A stretch of DNA of 43,002 nt from Dehalococcoidia bacterium (GTDB lineage: Bacteria; Chloroflexota; Dehalococcoidia; Lucifugimonadales; UBA3495): positions 5,405 through 48,406 of the forward strand of contig JAKUNL010000007.1 of the NCBI GenBank assembly GCA_022451925.1. Direction: 5' to 3'. Both the position numbers and the translations under genes were made by a program. The notes beneath the pieces are model-generated. The model worked only from the letters and a program-made list of their open reading frames with translations, ran no database searches and was not told the DNA's origin. Shown in pieces: positions 1 through 9,467 of the stretch. Position 1 is the first letter of the stretch. Each line of letters begins with the position of its first letter.

Positions 1-729
1 GCCCATACCTCTTCTGAATGAGCATTACTCAGAAGTTGGCTATAAAAGCATGATATCAGATCTCAAAAAACCCACCAAAACTCTCAACCATCCCCTGAAG
101 GACTTGTGCGCTTCACTTAAGCAAGCTAGACACAAAAAGAGGCGTTGCCGTGGTCATATCCACACTATCCGAGCACGCAAATAACGTATCAGACAATCAC
201 TAATCCCTTGTCGAAAACTAATTCCACGGGAGTAGGACTAAAGAGTGGCTATCGTCGTTAGAACCAGTAAACCTTTACCGAGTTCGCTTCTCGTAACATG
301 AAACGTAATCTGCCACAACGCCCCGCCTGTGTTCAACGCTACGTTCAATTGAAACCAGGATGAGCTTTCCCTCAGCCGTTAGAAAAGGGCACTACATTGT
401 TCAGTACCTTACATCTATGCCTGAGGACTCAAAAAGGGAACTCTACGCCTCAAATATTTCGCAATACGGCTGCCTGCCACTGTTAATCAACTGTGAATAA
501 TCACAATAATCTAAACGCCATCATTGGATATGAACTCTTGGATCTGGTCTTGAGAAATGTGTTACCAACCAGAATTTAAAGATACCTGACCTTCGCCAAT
601 CAATAAATAACAGATGTTTTACAAGCATACTCTAGCAGGCACGGCGGCAAGAACATTATAAATGTTCATCAATCTCCACAGAGGCAATTATGCGGAATCA
701 TCCTTGGCTTTCAGCAGATACAGGTGAAC

Positions 730-3054
730 TTAAAGGAAACCCTCTTCTCCCAAGAGTTCCATCACCTCTTCGGCCTTGCCTCGACCAATTTTAAGTCGGC
801 GTTCCAGATACGAAGTCGTTAACTGCGGATTTCTGGATGCCAACTCCCTTGCATTTTCCATAATGTGGGCGTCCACCGTATCCTCATCTTCTTCCGGTTC
901 AGGATCGCTCACATCGATGACCGGCAAGGGGGGGCCATCCTGGTTCAGCCAGAATTCGACTATATGATCAATTTCTTGGTCATAAACCAAAGTGCCTTGC
1001 ACCCTACTTGGTTTGGGAGACTCATTGTGCAGTAATAGCATGTCACCTTTGCCCAAGAGTTTCTCTGCGCCAACGGCGTCAAGAATCACCCTAGAGTCCA
1101 CCTGAGAAGCAACTGCAAACGCTGCACGGGCAGGGACGTTGGCTTTGAGCAAACCAGTAACAACGTTGACCGAAGGACGTTGAGTTGCTAGCACCAGATG
1201 GATTCCTGTCGCACGGCCCAGCTGTGCCAGCCGAACCAGGTTCTGCTCAACCTCAAATCCGCCGACCATCATCAGGTCAGCAAGCTCATCTACAATCAGC
1301 ACCAAAAATGGCATCTTCTCTTTAGCACGGTTGTTGTATCCCTCAATATTCCTGGCTCCAATCTCTTCCATCAACTTATATCGGGCAAGCATCTCGCGAA
1401 TTAGACCGCGCAAAGCGGTATTCACCTCTTCAGCATCAACTATCACTGGGCCAACAAGGTGCGGTATGCCATTAAAAGGTGTCAATTCCACGCGCTTGGG
1501 GTCCACCATCAGGATACGTAACTCTTCGGGGGTCTTAGTCAGAAGGAAAGAAGCTACTATGGAATTAATACAAACGCTCTTGCCGCTGCCAGTCGCTCCT
1601 GCGATCAGCATGTGGGGCAATGATGCAAGATCCAATACCACGGGAGCGCCTCCAGTGTCCTGGCCCAATGCGATAGGAAGACCACCCTTGGAGACCAATC
1701 TACTGAAAGACGGGGTCTCAATTACCTCTCTAAGATGAACTTTGCTGGGTGAGGGGCTGGGTACTTCGAGGCCAACCAACGCCTCACCAGGTACAGGAGC
1801 CTCAATGCGAAGATAAGGGGTCTTCAATGCCAAGGCCATATCTTTCTCACGGGTCAAGATACTTTGGACTTTAACTCTGCTCCGTTCCAATTCAGACACT
1901 TCATTGTCCACTGTGCCAAGCCCAACCGACCCTCTTCGAGAGTCGCCTCTCTTGGGCACCCAACCAGGTACTAGGCCAAATCGGACGATCCTGGGGCCCG
2001 CTTTCACATCAGTGACTTCAACTCTTACACCGTGGTCGCCCAGAGTGCTTTCCACCAGACGGGCCATCTCATGTAAAGCCGCTTCCGGTGCTTGATGTGT
2101 ATCGGGGGGAGTCAGGGAATCTACCGTAGGTGTCTGCCAACCCCCCTTACCATTCACTTTAACCGATCCGGAGCTGATTACCCTGTTGCTGGCCTTAGGA
2201 TGCTTGTGCTGGGGCGTTTCTTTATTATCCCAGGTGGGTATTAACCCAGATGCAGGCATTTGCCATTCATCTTCGTCATCAAAACCGCTATGAACACCGG
2301 ATGTAGCCTCATGTTCATCCGGGCCTGATTCAGGACGAATACTCAGTTCAGTCAGCGAATTCGCCTCTCCCTGGTAGGCTAGAGTACGGACCGGTGTATG
2401 AGACGACCCCATTATCAACATCTTCAGGATGTCTTTGCGGGAGGCTTTTCTGTCTATCCCGTAGCGCAATATCCGCACTCTGCGATCTATGAACCGAGCG
2501 GACTCCTGGATGCCGATGTAGAGATAAAGTACGGCCACCCTCAGCCCTAACAACCCGGCCCTGATAAAACGCAGGTAGGCCATGCCAACCGGTTTGGGCT
2601 TGACGACCAGTGGAGTTGCTAATGCGATAACAACCATCTTGGCAACCGCCAGAATGATAGGGGTTCCGCCAATGTAGCCTCCCCAAGTTCCACCCAAGCT
2701 GGCGTCTCCCAAAACCCCATCCTCGGGGAAGATCGTAGATAGAATCCCAATTGATATGGCGACAAATGCAGCAGCTACAATCCAGTAACGCCAGTGACTG
2801 GTTACTAGATGGCGATTGTATCGAAGAGTTACCAGGGTTACGGCTATCCAGAGTCCTAGTGGAATCCAACCGTAGCCAAAGGCCTCAACAGCCCAAACGC
2901 GCGCGCCTGTAGAGAAACCAAAATACAGGCCAACAAACAGGCCAATGGCCAATATGACCAGTGCCTCTAATAGTGGTCCATGAACTCTATGAGACAAATC
3001 TTTTATTAATGACGAAGCGGCATTAACCCGCTTACGCCCGATGAAACTAGCCAC
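730..3054 (-). CDS. ftsK: DNA translocase FtsK/SpoIIIE family
   Basis: N-terminal hydrophobic segments; motor domain with Walker A GATGSGKS, VDPKRVELTPF, LIVDELADLMM, LATQRPSVNVVTGLLKANVPAR; C-terminal winged-helix-like gamma segment. Confidence 0.95.
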   Translation of the reverse strand: MASFIGRKRVNAASSLIKDLSHRVHGPLLEALVILAIGLFVGLYFGFSTGARVWAVEAFGYGWIPLGLWIAVTLVTLRYNRHLVTSHWRYWIVAAAFVAISIGILSTIFPEDGVLGDASLGGTWGGYIGGTPIILAVAKMVVIALATPLVVKPKPVGMAYLRFIRAGLLGLRVAVLYLYIGIQESARFIDRRVRILRYGIDRKASRKDILKMLIMGSSHTPVRTLAYQGEANSLTELSIRPESGPDEHEATSGVHSGFDDEDEWQMPASGLIPTWDNKETPQHKHPKASNRVISSGSVKVNGKGGWQTPTVDSLTPPDTHQAPEAALHEMARLVESTLGDHGVRVEVTDVKAGPRIVRFGLVPGWVPKRGDSRRGSVGLGTVDNEVSELERSRVKVQSILTREKDMALALKTPYLRIEAPVPGEALVGLEVPSPSPSKVHLREVIETPSFSRLVSKGGLPIALGQDTGGAPVVLDLASLPHMLIAGATGSGKSVCINSIVASFLLTKTPEELRILMVDPKRVELTPFNGIPHLVGPVIVDAEEVNTALRGLIREMLARYKLMEEIGARNIEGYNNRAKEKMPFLVLIVDELADLMMVGGFEVEQNLVRLAQLGRATGIHLVLATQRPSVNVVTGLLKANVPARAAFAVASQVDSRVILDAVGAEKLLGKGDMLLLHNESPKPSRVQGTLVYDQEIDHIVEFWLNQDGPPLPVIDVSDPEPEEDEDTVDAHIMENARELASRNPQLTTSYLERRLKIGRGKAEEVMELLGEEGFL

Positions 3055-3107
3055 TATATATCCCTCCAGTGGCAGTTGCTATGGCCGAGATTCGGCGAGT
3101 GGTCGGA

Positions 3108-4775
3108 CTAAACCTCCAAAACCACTGGGATTATCATAGGGGAGCGGCGAACTGAGCTAGCTATGAAGCTGCGAGCAGTTTCTTTGACTTTTGCCTTAAA
3201 TGCCCCGTTTTCACCATTTTTACCGTGACGCGTACCACTGTCGGTCAATTCCTGTGCCACTGAAAAACATAACTCTTCAAAAAGATTGCCTGTCTCGGTA
3301 TCGTCCAAGAAACCACTGGAAACGGCCACCGGCTCGCCCACGATTTCACCAGTATTCTTGTCGGTCGTCACGCAGACGACAACTACGCCATCTTTGGAAA
3401 GATTGCGGCGTTCTTTAAACACGGAGCTCTGGGTGTCGCGGGTGGTCAGACCATCGACGAATATTGGACCTGCTGAGATGCGGTCGGCCATATGGGAGCC
3501 GTCTTCTGTTAGCTCCAATACGTCTCCGTCTACCAACACAAATATCCCATCTTTGGCAACATCCAAATCCCACGCCAACTGAGCGTGAGCCGTAAGGTGC
3601 CTGAACTCGCCATGAACTGGCACAAAGTACTTGGGTCGCACTAAGCGCAGTACTAACTTAAGTTCCTCCTGACTGGCGTGTCCATGGACATGAACCGTGG
3701 CAATCCGATCATAGAGGACTTTAGCTCCCTGACGGAGAAGATTATCTATCGTGTGGCTGACCGGCAGCTCGTTTCCTGGGATGGGAGTGGCAGAGATTAT
3801 CACTGTGTCTCCAGCCATAATATTCACGTCCCGGTGTTCTTGCTTGGCGATTCGCACAAGGGCCGACGTTGGCTCTCCTTGGCTACCAGTGGTCATCAAG
3901 ATTACCTCGTTGGGGGGCAGTTCCCTAGTGACCGACAGGGGCACCAATACCCCTTCTGGTATCTTCAAATACCCCAGCTCGGACGCAACCTTCACCGTGT
4001 CCACCATACTGCGACCAACGATACTCACTTTACGGCCGTATTTTGTAGCAGCATCTACCACCTGTTGAACCCTTGACACCAACGAAGCAAATGTGGCGAC
4101 CAGCACCCGTCCATCAGCCTCACCTACAGCACGGTCAAGGGCTTCTCCCACCACCTTTTCAGAAGTGGTGTACCCCGGAACTTCCGCATAGGTTGAATCA
4201 GAGCAAAGCAGCAATACACCGTCGTCTCCATAATGAGCCAATGAAGGTAAGTCAAAGATACGCCCGTCCACCGGGGTGTGGTCAATCTTAAAATCTCCGG
4301 TGTGAATCACTGTGCCCAGTGGAGTTCCGATCGCGATACCCATTGCATCAGGAATGCTGTGGCAGACCCGAAACCATGACACCTCAAAACTATCTCCAAT
4401 CTGATGGACGACTCCAGGGTCTATGGGCCTGACGATTGAATCCCGGGCAGCGCGCCGTTCTTTCAATTTGGCGGTGATTAGACCATGGGCCAACCGGGGA
4501 GCATACACAGGACATCGGAGCTGCGGCAATACGAACGGCAGAGCTCCAATGTGATCCTCGTGCCCGTGCGTGATTAAGATGGCTCGGACCTTGTCCTGAC
4601 GTTCTATCAGATAGGAGATGTCGGGGATAATCAGGTCCACCCCAAACATCCCTTCCTCTGGAAATTGGACCCCGCAGTCTACGATTACGATATCGTCTTG
4701 ATACTCCAAGGCCATCATGTTCTTGCCGATTTCCCCAAGGCCTCCTAGGGGAATTACACGTAACAAAGCTGTCAA
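3108..4775 (-). CDS. rnj: Ribonuclease J (metallo-beta-lactamase/beta-CASP RNase)
   Basis: IPLGGLGEIGKNM start, HGHEDHIGALP metal-binding motif, HTGDFKID, VHGHASQEELKL and VPVHGEFRHL motifs typical of RNase J. Confidence 0.95.
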   Translation of the reverse strand: MTALLRVIPLGGLGEIGKNMMALEYQDDIVIVDCGVQFPEEGMFGVDLIIPDISYLIERQDKVRAILITHGHEDHIGALPFVLPQLRCPVYAPRLAHGLITAKLKERRAARDSIVRPIDPGVVHQIGDSFEVSWFRVCHSIPDAMGIAIGTPLGTVIHTGDFKIDHTPVDGRIFDLPSLAHYGDDGVLLLCSDSTYAEVPGYTTSEKVVGEALDRAVGEADGRVLVATFASLVSRVQQVVDAATKYGRKVSIVGRSMVDTVKVASELGYLKIPEGVLVPLSVTRELPPNEVILMTTGSQGEPTSALVRIAKQEHRDVNIMAGDTVIISATPIPGNELPVSHTIDNLLRQGAKVLYDRIATVHVHGHASQEELKLVLRLVRPKYFVPVHGEFRHLTAHAQLAWDLDVAKDGIFVLVDGDVLELTEDGSHMADRISAGPIFVDGLTTRDTQSSVFKERRNLSKDGVVVVCVTTDKNTGEIVGEPVAVSSGFLDDTETGNLFEELCFSVAQELTDSGTRHGKNGENGAFKAKVKETARSFIASSVRRSPMIIPVVLEV

Positions 4776-5384
4776 AGTTTGATCGTTCCTAAGTATGGAT
4801 TGCCCTGCGCAAAATTGGAGGCTGGACTAAGCATCAAGTAGTTTCCCGGATAACTGAAAAATTGGGCAATCATACCAGTCTCCGTAGTAGCTGGAATGTC
4901 TACCGGTAAACATGACATTCTCTTGAGGATTACATCAATCTGGGACTGAATTAGTCAGCCGATCGACAGTTAACAACCAAGGTATTTCCCGGCTAAGAGG
5001 ACAATCTGATCCCCAATCCGCATAGGGAGCATCTGATACCCCATCCTGTGAAGCCATGGTATCCAACGTTCTGAGTGGAGTTTTCACTTAATTAGGGAAA
5101 CAACCCGCCAACATCGCTAAATATTGGACAGCGTCACAAGTTTATTTTAAGACTATAGAGCGCTCCAGCAAGACACGCCGTTTACCTTTTTACCTATTCC
5201 AGCTAACACGGCTCTCCCTGAGGCGTTGATTCTAAAAGCTTCCGTCTGTATTGATAGAAAGTAACGGATTGTGCAAGTGAAGAGGGGTAATAAACCATAG
5301 ATAGTGCTTCAAGATGTTCTTCACTTAATAAGACGCCATTTGTCGCCTCACCCAACCAATCGCCCTTAGCAGGGACGGTTTACC

Positions 5385-5645
5385 CTAGTCATCAGAGACG
5401 CCGTGGTCTTTGAGGTATGTCACAGCATCACTTACCGTAGCGATGTTTGCAGCATCATCATCGGATATCTCCAACGGCTCGCCGTCAGTGGAAAATTCCT
5501 CTTCAAACGCCATTATTAGTTCCACCAGGTCTAAGGAGTCAGCATTTAGGTTCTCCACGAATGACGCTGTTTCGGAGACCTCGTCTTCTTCAACTCCCAA
5601 CTTATCGACCACGATGGTTTTCACTCTGTCATAGACAGTGGCCAA
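5385..5645 (-). CDS. acpP: Acyl carrier protein; likely TTG start rather than the 148-aa ORF start
   Basis: [23 protein letters not shown]...[21 protein letters not shown] (phosphopantetheine site DSL). GGGAG ribosome-binding-like site 8 nt before TTG; the longer ORF upstream overlaps nusB out of frame. Confidence 0.92.
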   Translation of the reverse strand: MATVYDRVKTIVVDKLGVEEDEVSETASFVENLNADSLDLVELIMAFEEEFSTDGEPLEISDDDAANIATVSDAVTYLKDHGVSDD

Positions 5646-5649
5646 TTTA

Positions 5650-6114
5650 TCATCTCCCTTCAGGCACCGGTTCGATAGACGCAACGTCACCTGATTCAAT
5701 GCCGGACATTGCGGAACCCAGTACACCATTAATAAACCGGGCCGAACTCTCACTGCCGAAAATTTTCGCCAATTCCACAGCCTCATTAATAGCTGTTTTC
5801 TTGGGAATGCCGGGTGTATAGATAAGTTCAAACAGCGACATACGCAAGATGCTTCGGTCTATCACAGACAACTGACTCACCGGCCACGCCGGAGCGTAAC
5901 GAGTGATGACGTAATCCAACCCTTCGTGCATCTTGACCACGCCTTTGAGAAGGTCTTGAGCGAACCCTAAAGCTATATCAGACAGCTCTTCTTCTTCATC
6001 CAGCCATTCCAATCTCGGGTTTTCCCAAAGATCCCGCACATCGGTAGCGAATAATGACTGTAGTGCCGCCGTTCTCGATTGTCGTCGTTGATCTGTGTAT
6101 TTAACCCTAATCAT
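5650..6114 (-). CDS. nusB: Transcription antitermination factor NusB
   Basis: [16 protein letters not shown]...[16 protein letters not shown]...[31 protein letters not shown] matches NusB. Confidence 0.93.
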   Translation of the reverse strand: MIRVKYTDQRRQSRTAALQSLFATDVRDLWENPRLEWLDEEEELSDIALGFAQDLLKGVVKMHEGLDYVITRYAPAWPVSQLSVIDRSILRMSLFELIYTPGIPKKTAINEAVELAKIFGSESSARFINGVLGSAMSGIESGDVASIEPVPEGR

Positions 6115-6139
6115 GGGTCACCGTTAAAAACCGAGAGCG

Positions 6140-7099
6140 TTATACATCTGACGCTGCCAGCTTCCGCATGGATGCGGTATCTGACACGGTTGAGACTTTC
6201 ACTCCTCGGTCGATTCTTTTAATTAAACCAGCCAGAACCCCACCACAGCCGAACTCTACAAACTGTGTTATCCCAGAATCTACTAGATGTCGAACTGAGG
6301 CCTTCCACTGTACGCACTGACAGAGCCCGTTCACTAATTCAGAGCGAATCTCATCCGCTGTGGTCAACGATCTGGAGTCGCAATTACCAACCACCGGCAT
6401 GATGGGTTCACTAAAGTGTAACGACTGTATTGCATCCGCCAGACCCTCTTTTGCTTCCACCATCAACGAGGAGTGGAACGCTCCGCTAACCGGCAGAGGA
6501 ATTGTCTTCTTAGCCCCGCGAGCGGAGGCCAAGTCCATAGCCCTGGCCACGGATAGCTTATCACCGCTAATCACAATCTGGTCATCAGTGTTAATATTCG
6601 CCAGTTCCACACCGGTCTCGCTGCAAATCTGATCGAAAGCCAATTCATTTAAACCCAAGATTGCCGCCATGGCCCCCGGCCGATTAACCGCTGCTTGGTT
6701 CATCAACTCACCACGCCTACGAACCAACTTAACAGCATCAGAGAATCCAATGACATTAGCCGCTACTAGCGAAGTGTACTCACCAAGACTATGACCGGCT
6801 ACAGCTTTGGCGCCCATTGCCTTGGGGCCTTGCATTTCATTCCAAGTCCGCCATGCGGCCACACTCATGGTCATGATTGCTGGTTGGGAATTTGCAGTGT
6901 TTTGAAGCTCCGTTGCAGGACCTTCGAATATCAAACGCGACAGCGGGAATCCCAAACTGTCGTCGGCTTCTTCAAAGGTTTCTCGTGCTACCAGAGACGC
7001 TTCAAAAAGTTCGGTTCCCATCCCTACGCTTTGTGAACCTTGGCCAGGGAACACGTAGGCTCGATTATTTGCTTCTTCGGTACTCGTAGCTACCTCCAC
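6140..7099 (-). CDS. fabD: Malonyl CoA-acyl carrier protein transacylase
   Basis: FPGQGSQSVGMG, AGHSLGEYTSL, PVSGAFHSSLM motifs. Confidence 0.95.
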   Translation of the reverse strand: MEVATSTEEANNRAYVFPGQGSQSVGMGTELFEASLVARETFEEADDSLGFPLSRLIFEGPATELQNTANSQPAIMTMSVAAWRTWNEMQGPKAMGAKAVAGHSLGEYTSLVAANVIGFSDAVKLVRRRGELMNQAAVNRPGAMAAILGLNELAFDQICSETGVELANINTDDQIVISGDKLSVARAMDLASARGAKKTIPLPVSGAFHSSLMVEAKEGLADAIQSLHFSEPIMPVVGNCDSRSLTTADEIRSELVNGLCQCVQWKASVRHLVDSGITQFVEFGCGGVLAGLIKRIDRGVKVSTVSDTASMRKLAASDV

Positions 7100-7270
7100 C
7101 GGATCAATCCGGTTTTCAACACCTTACGGATTTTAGGGCAGCCCACTAAAACAGTACAACCCGAAAACAACTCCACTATTACCACTTTTTCATGATTTAC
7201 AAACATAACCAGACGATATGGGCACTCGAGAATCAGCCAACAACTGAAAGTTAAACCTCTTCAAGGTTGG

Positions 7271-7453
7271 CTAGACTATCTCCTCTACGACCTGGCGACC
7301 TCGATAAAATCCGCAATTAGGGCACACAACATGTGGTCGTTTGGCCGTTCGGCAACGGGAGCACGTGGACGGATGCATAGGACTCAGCTTATAGCCAGCC
7401 AATCTTCGCCCTTTCCTTGCTCTGGTTAATTTCTTTCTGGGTACCGCACCCAT
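7271..7453 (-). CDS. rpmF: 50S ribosomal protein L32
   Basis: 60 aa, MGAVPRKKLTRARKGRR...CSRCRTAKRPHVVCPNCGFYRGRQV with CxxC pairs. Confidence 0.93.
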   Translation of the reverse strand: MGAVPRKKLTRARKGRRLAGYKLSPMHPSTCSRCRTAKRPHVVCPNCGFYRGRQVVEEIV

Positions 7454-7755
7454 AATCGGTCACGTCCTTTTTCCTTGGTCAGCACGCCTGTAAGCACGCA
7501 AAGCTTCAACTATCGCTCATTATTTTACCAGGCAGACGTCAAAGCGTACACTTTTACTAATGAGAGAGGCTGAGAAGGGAGATTTACAGTTTTCTGGCTC
7601 AACCGGCATTCCCAGCATTCACCAGTATTCCTATGATTTCCTTAGGGAATCACCTGGAGTATTATTCTTAAATAATTCCTAAAGAGTTGTTGAGTTGTTA
7701 TTTAGGAAACCCAAAAGGTCTTCCTAATCAGGTTGTTCAAAAACGAAAAATCTGG

Positions 7756-8316
7756 TTAATCTTGTTTCTCAATCAACAGATCCGCCAAAGAACTCCACCG
7801 GAGGTCGACTGGACCTGTACTACATTTACATTTTTCCTTGTTTTGGTTACTCCCACACTCTGGGCAAAGACCCAGGCACTCCTCACTACACAAGGGTTTT
7901 ATCGGAACCTCGATTATCGAGTATTGCCGTAACACTTCCGCCATGTCCAGTACATGATGGTCATCCAAGATGATTACGCCGTCCGCTTCATCCGAAGGTT
8001 CTTGCATCCTACCGGTCACTGGGTTAATTGACGGAAAAGACTCTTCTTCCATTTTTAAGTTGGCTTGCGACTTAAACGAACTAAGGCATCTGCTACAGGT
8101 AAGATTAACCTGGGTCTCCATCTCTGCACGGACCAAAAACCCTTCGTGCGTTCGAATCACCCGAACCCATCCCTGGGCCCGATCCAAGCCATCCTCAGGG
8201 CCAATAAAGGACTCGTCGACAATGTAGTCCCTCGTCGATCCTGTAGGCTCTTTAAACAACTGAGCTAAGCTATATTGCATTGAGCCTGTCCAAACCCTGT
8301 AATTAACCGCTGGCAA
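7756..8316 (-). CDS. DUF177/YceD family protein (23S rRNA accumulation-type); start may be the internal Met near 8280
   Basis: LTCSRCLSSF, CSEECLGLCPECGSNQNKEKC, DLRWSSLADL motifs and position upstream of rpmF. Confidence 0.88.
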   Translation of the reverse strand: MPAVNYRVWTGSMQYSLAQLFKEPTGSTRDYIVDESFIGPEDGLDRAQGWVRVIRTHEGFLVRAEMETQVNLTCSRCLSSFKSQANLKMEEESFPSINPVTGRMQEPSDEADGVIILDDHHVLDMAEVLRQYSIIEVPIKPLCSEECLGLCPECGSNQNKEKCKCSTGPVDLRWSSLADLLIEKQD

Positions 8317-8465
8317 TTATAGTTTCTCTCCACGTCTGCCTGTCAAGTAGAATCTTATTATCGTGACCGATTCCCTATCCTGATGGGAGCTCCTATGCCA
8401 ACCAATGTAGCCCATGCCTGGTGCTCAGACTTTACTCTATCGACTCTGCGATTAATTTTATGGAA

Positions 8466-8882
8466 TCACGAACCAGCACGGTCATGCACGCTTTGTCCAA
8501 TGAACTCCACGATCGAAGTGGTAGTCGTTCCTGGTCCAAAAACCTCAGAAATCCCGAGATCCTTCAACGGTTGCCGATCCACCTCTGGAATGATGCCGCC
8601 GACCACCACTATAACGTCGTCCATCCCCTGATCACTCAATAGGCTCATGATCTCTGGCAGTATCTCCAAATGCGCGCCAGATAGGATGCTCATTCCGATC
8701 ACATCCACATCTTCTTGGACGGCGGCCTGGACAATCATCTGAGGGCTTTGTCTGATGCCCGTATAAATCACTTCCATACCGGCATCACGGAGTGCCCTAG
8801 CAATGACCTTGGCGCCCCTATCATGGCCGTCTAGACCTGGTTTTGCCACCAACACTCTTATTGGGCGGTTATTATCCTGCAT
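8466..8882 (-). CDS. Cobalamin-binding (small/C-terminal) subunit of methylmalonyl-CoA mutase
   Basis: [33 protein letters not shown] (DxHxxG B12 motif), [17 protein letters not shown]. Confidence 0.92.
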   Translation of the reverse strand: MQDNNRPIRVLVAKPGLDGHDRGAKVIARALRDAGMEVIYTGIRQSPQMIVQAAVQEDVDVIGMSILSGAHLEILPEIMSLLSDQGMDDVIVVVGGIIPEVDRQPLKDLGISEVFGPGTTTTSIVEFIGQSVHDRAGS

Positions 8883-8939
8883 CGTTTCCTACGTGTCTCT
8901 TAGTCTCGATTATTTGTACTGCATCGAAGGTATAACCTG

Positions 8940-9359
8940 CTAATCCGGAACACTTTCCACCAACTCCGTCAATATCCCGAACACGGATCTCGGATGCACA
9001 AAAGCGATGGTTCCTGATAAGCCTTCTCTTGGGCTTTGATCTATCAAATCAACGTCGAATGTCTTTAGCGCCTGGAGCTTACCTTCTATGTCCGTAACAT
9101 TGAAAGCTAGATGATGGAGTCCCTCACCACGCCGTTCGATGAACTTACCCACACCAGAGTCTGGACTAGTAGGCTCCAGAAGCTCAAGTCTGGTTTGACT
9201 TACTTCTATCAAAGTAGCCCTGACCCCCTGGTCCTCCATTAAGACAACCTCGGCGTCTGATACACCAAAAACCTTCTTGAAGAAGGCGATTGCAACATCT
9301 ATGTCCTTCACAGCCACACCAACGTGATCGATGTGATTAACGGTGCAGACCTCTGTCAA
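8940..9359 (-). CDS. mce: Methylmalonyl-CoA epimerase (VOC superfamily)
   Basis: INHIDHVGVAVKDID...LELLEP..PDSGVGKFIERRGEGLHHLAFNVTDI. Confidence 0.9.
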   Translation of the reverse strand: MTEVCTVNHIDHVGVAVKDIDVAIAFFKKVFGVSDAEVVLMEDQGVRATLIEVSQTRLELLEPTSPDSGVGKFIERRGEGLHHLAFNVTDIEGKLQALKTFDVDLIDQSPREGLSGTIAFVHPRSVFGILTELVESVPD

Positions 9360-9467
9360 TTTAATTCTGGCTCCTTGCTAATAATTAAGAAAGATTAACA
9401 CTACCATCCATACCCAAGTGCAATCGGTCCACTATTAAATTCGTTGTAGACGGTTAGGGTAAAGCAT

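Noticed and set aside
2348-2869. 173-aa minus-strand ORF overlapping ftsK
   Set aside because: Out-of-frame within a confidently coding FtsK membrane region; no recognisable protein.
5646-5831. N-terminal extension of the 148-aa ACP ORF
   Set aside because: Overlaps nusB out of frame; TTG start with a good ribosome-binding site gives a normal ACP.
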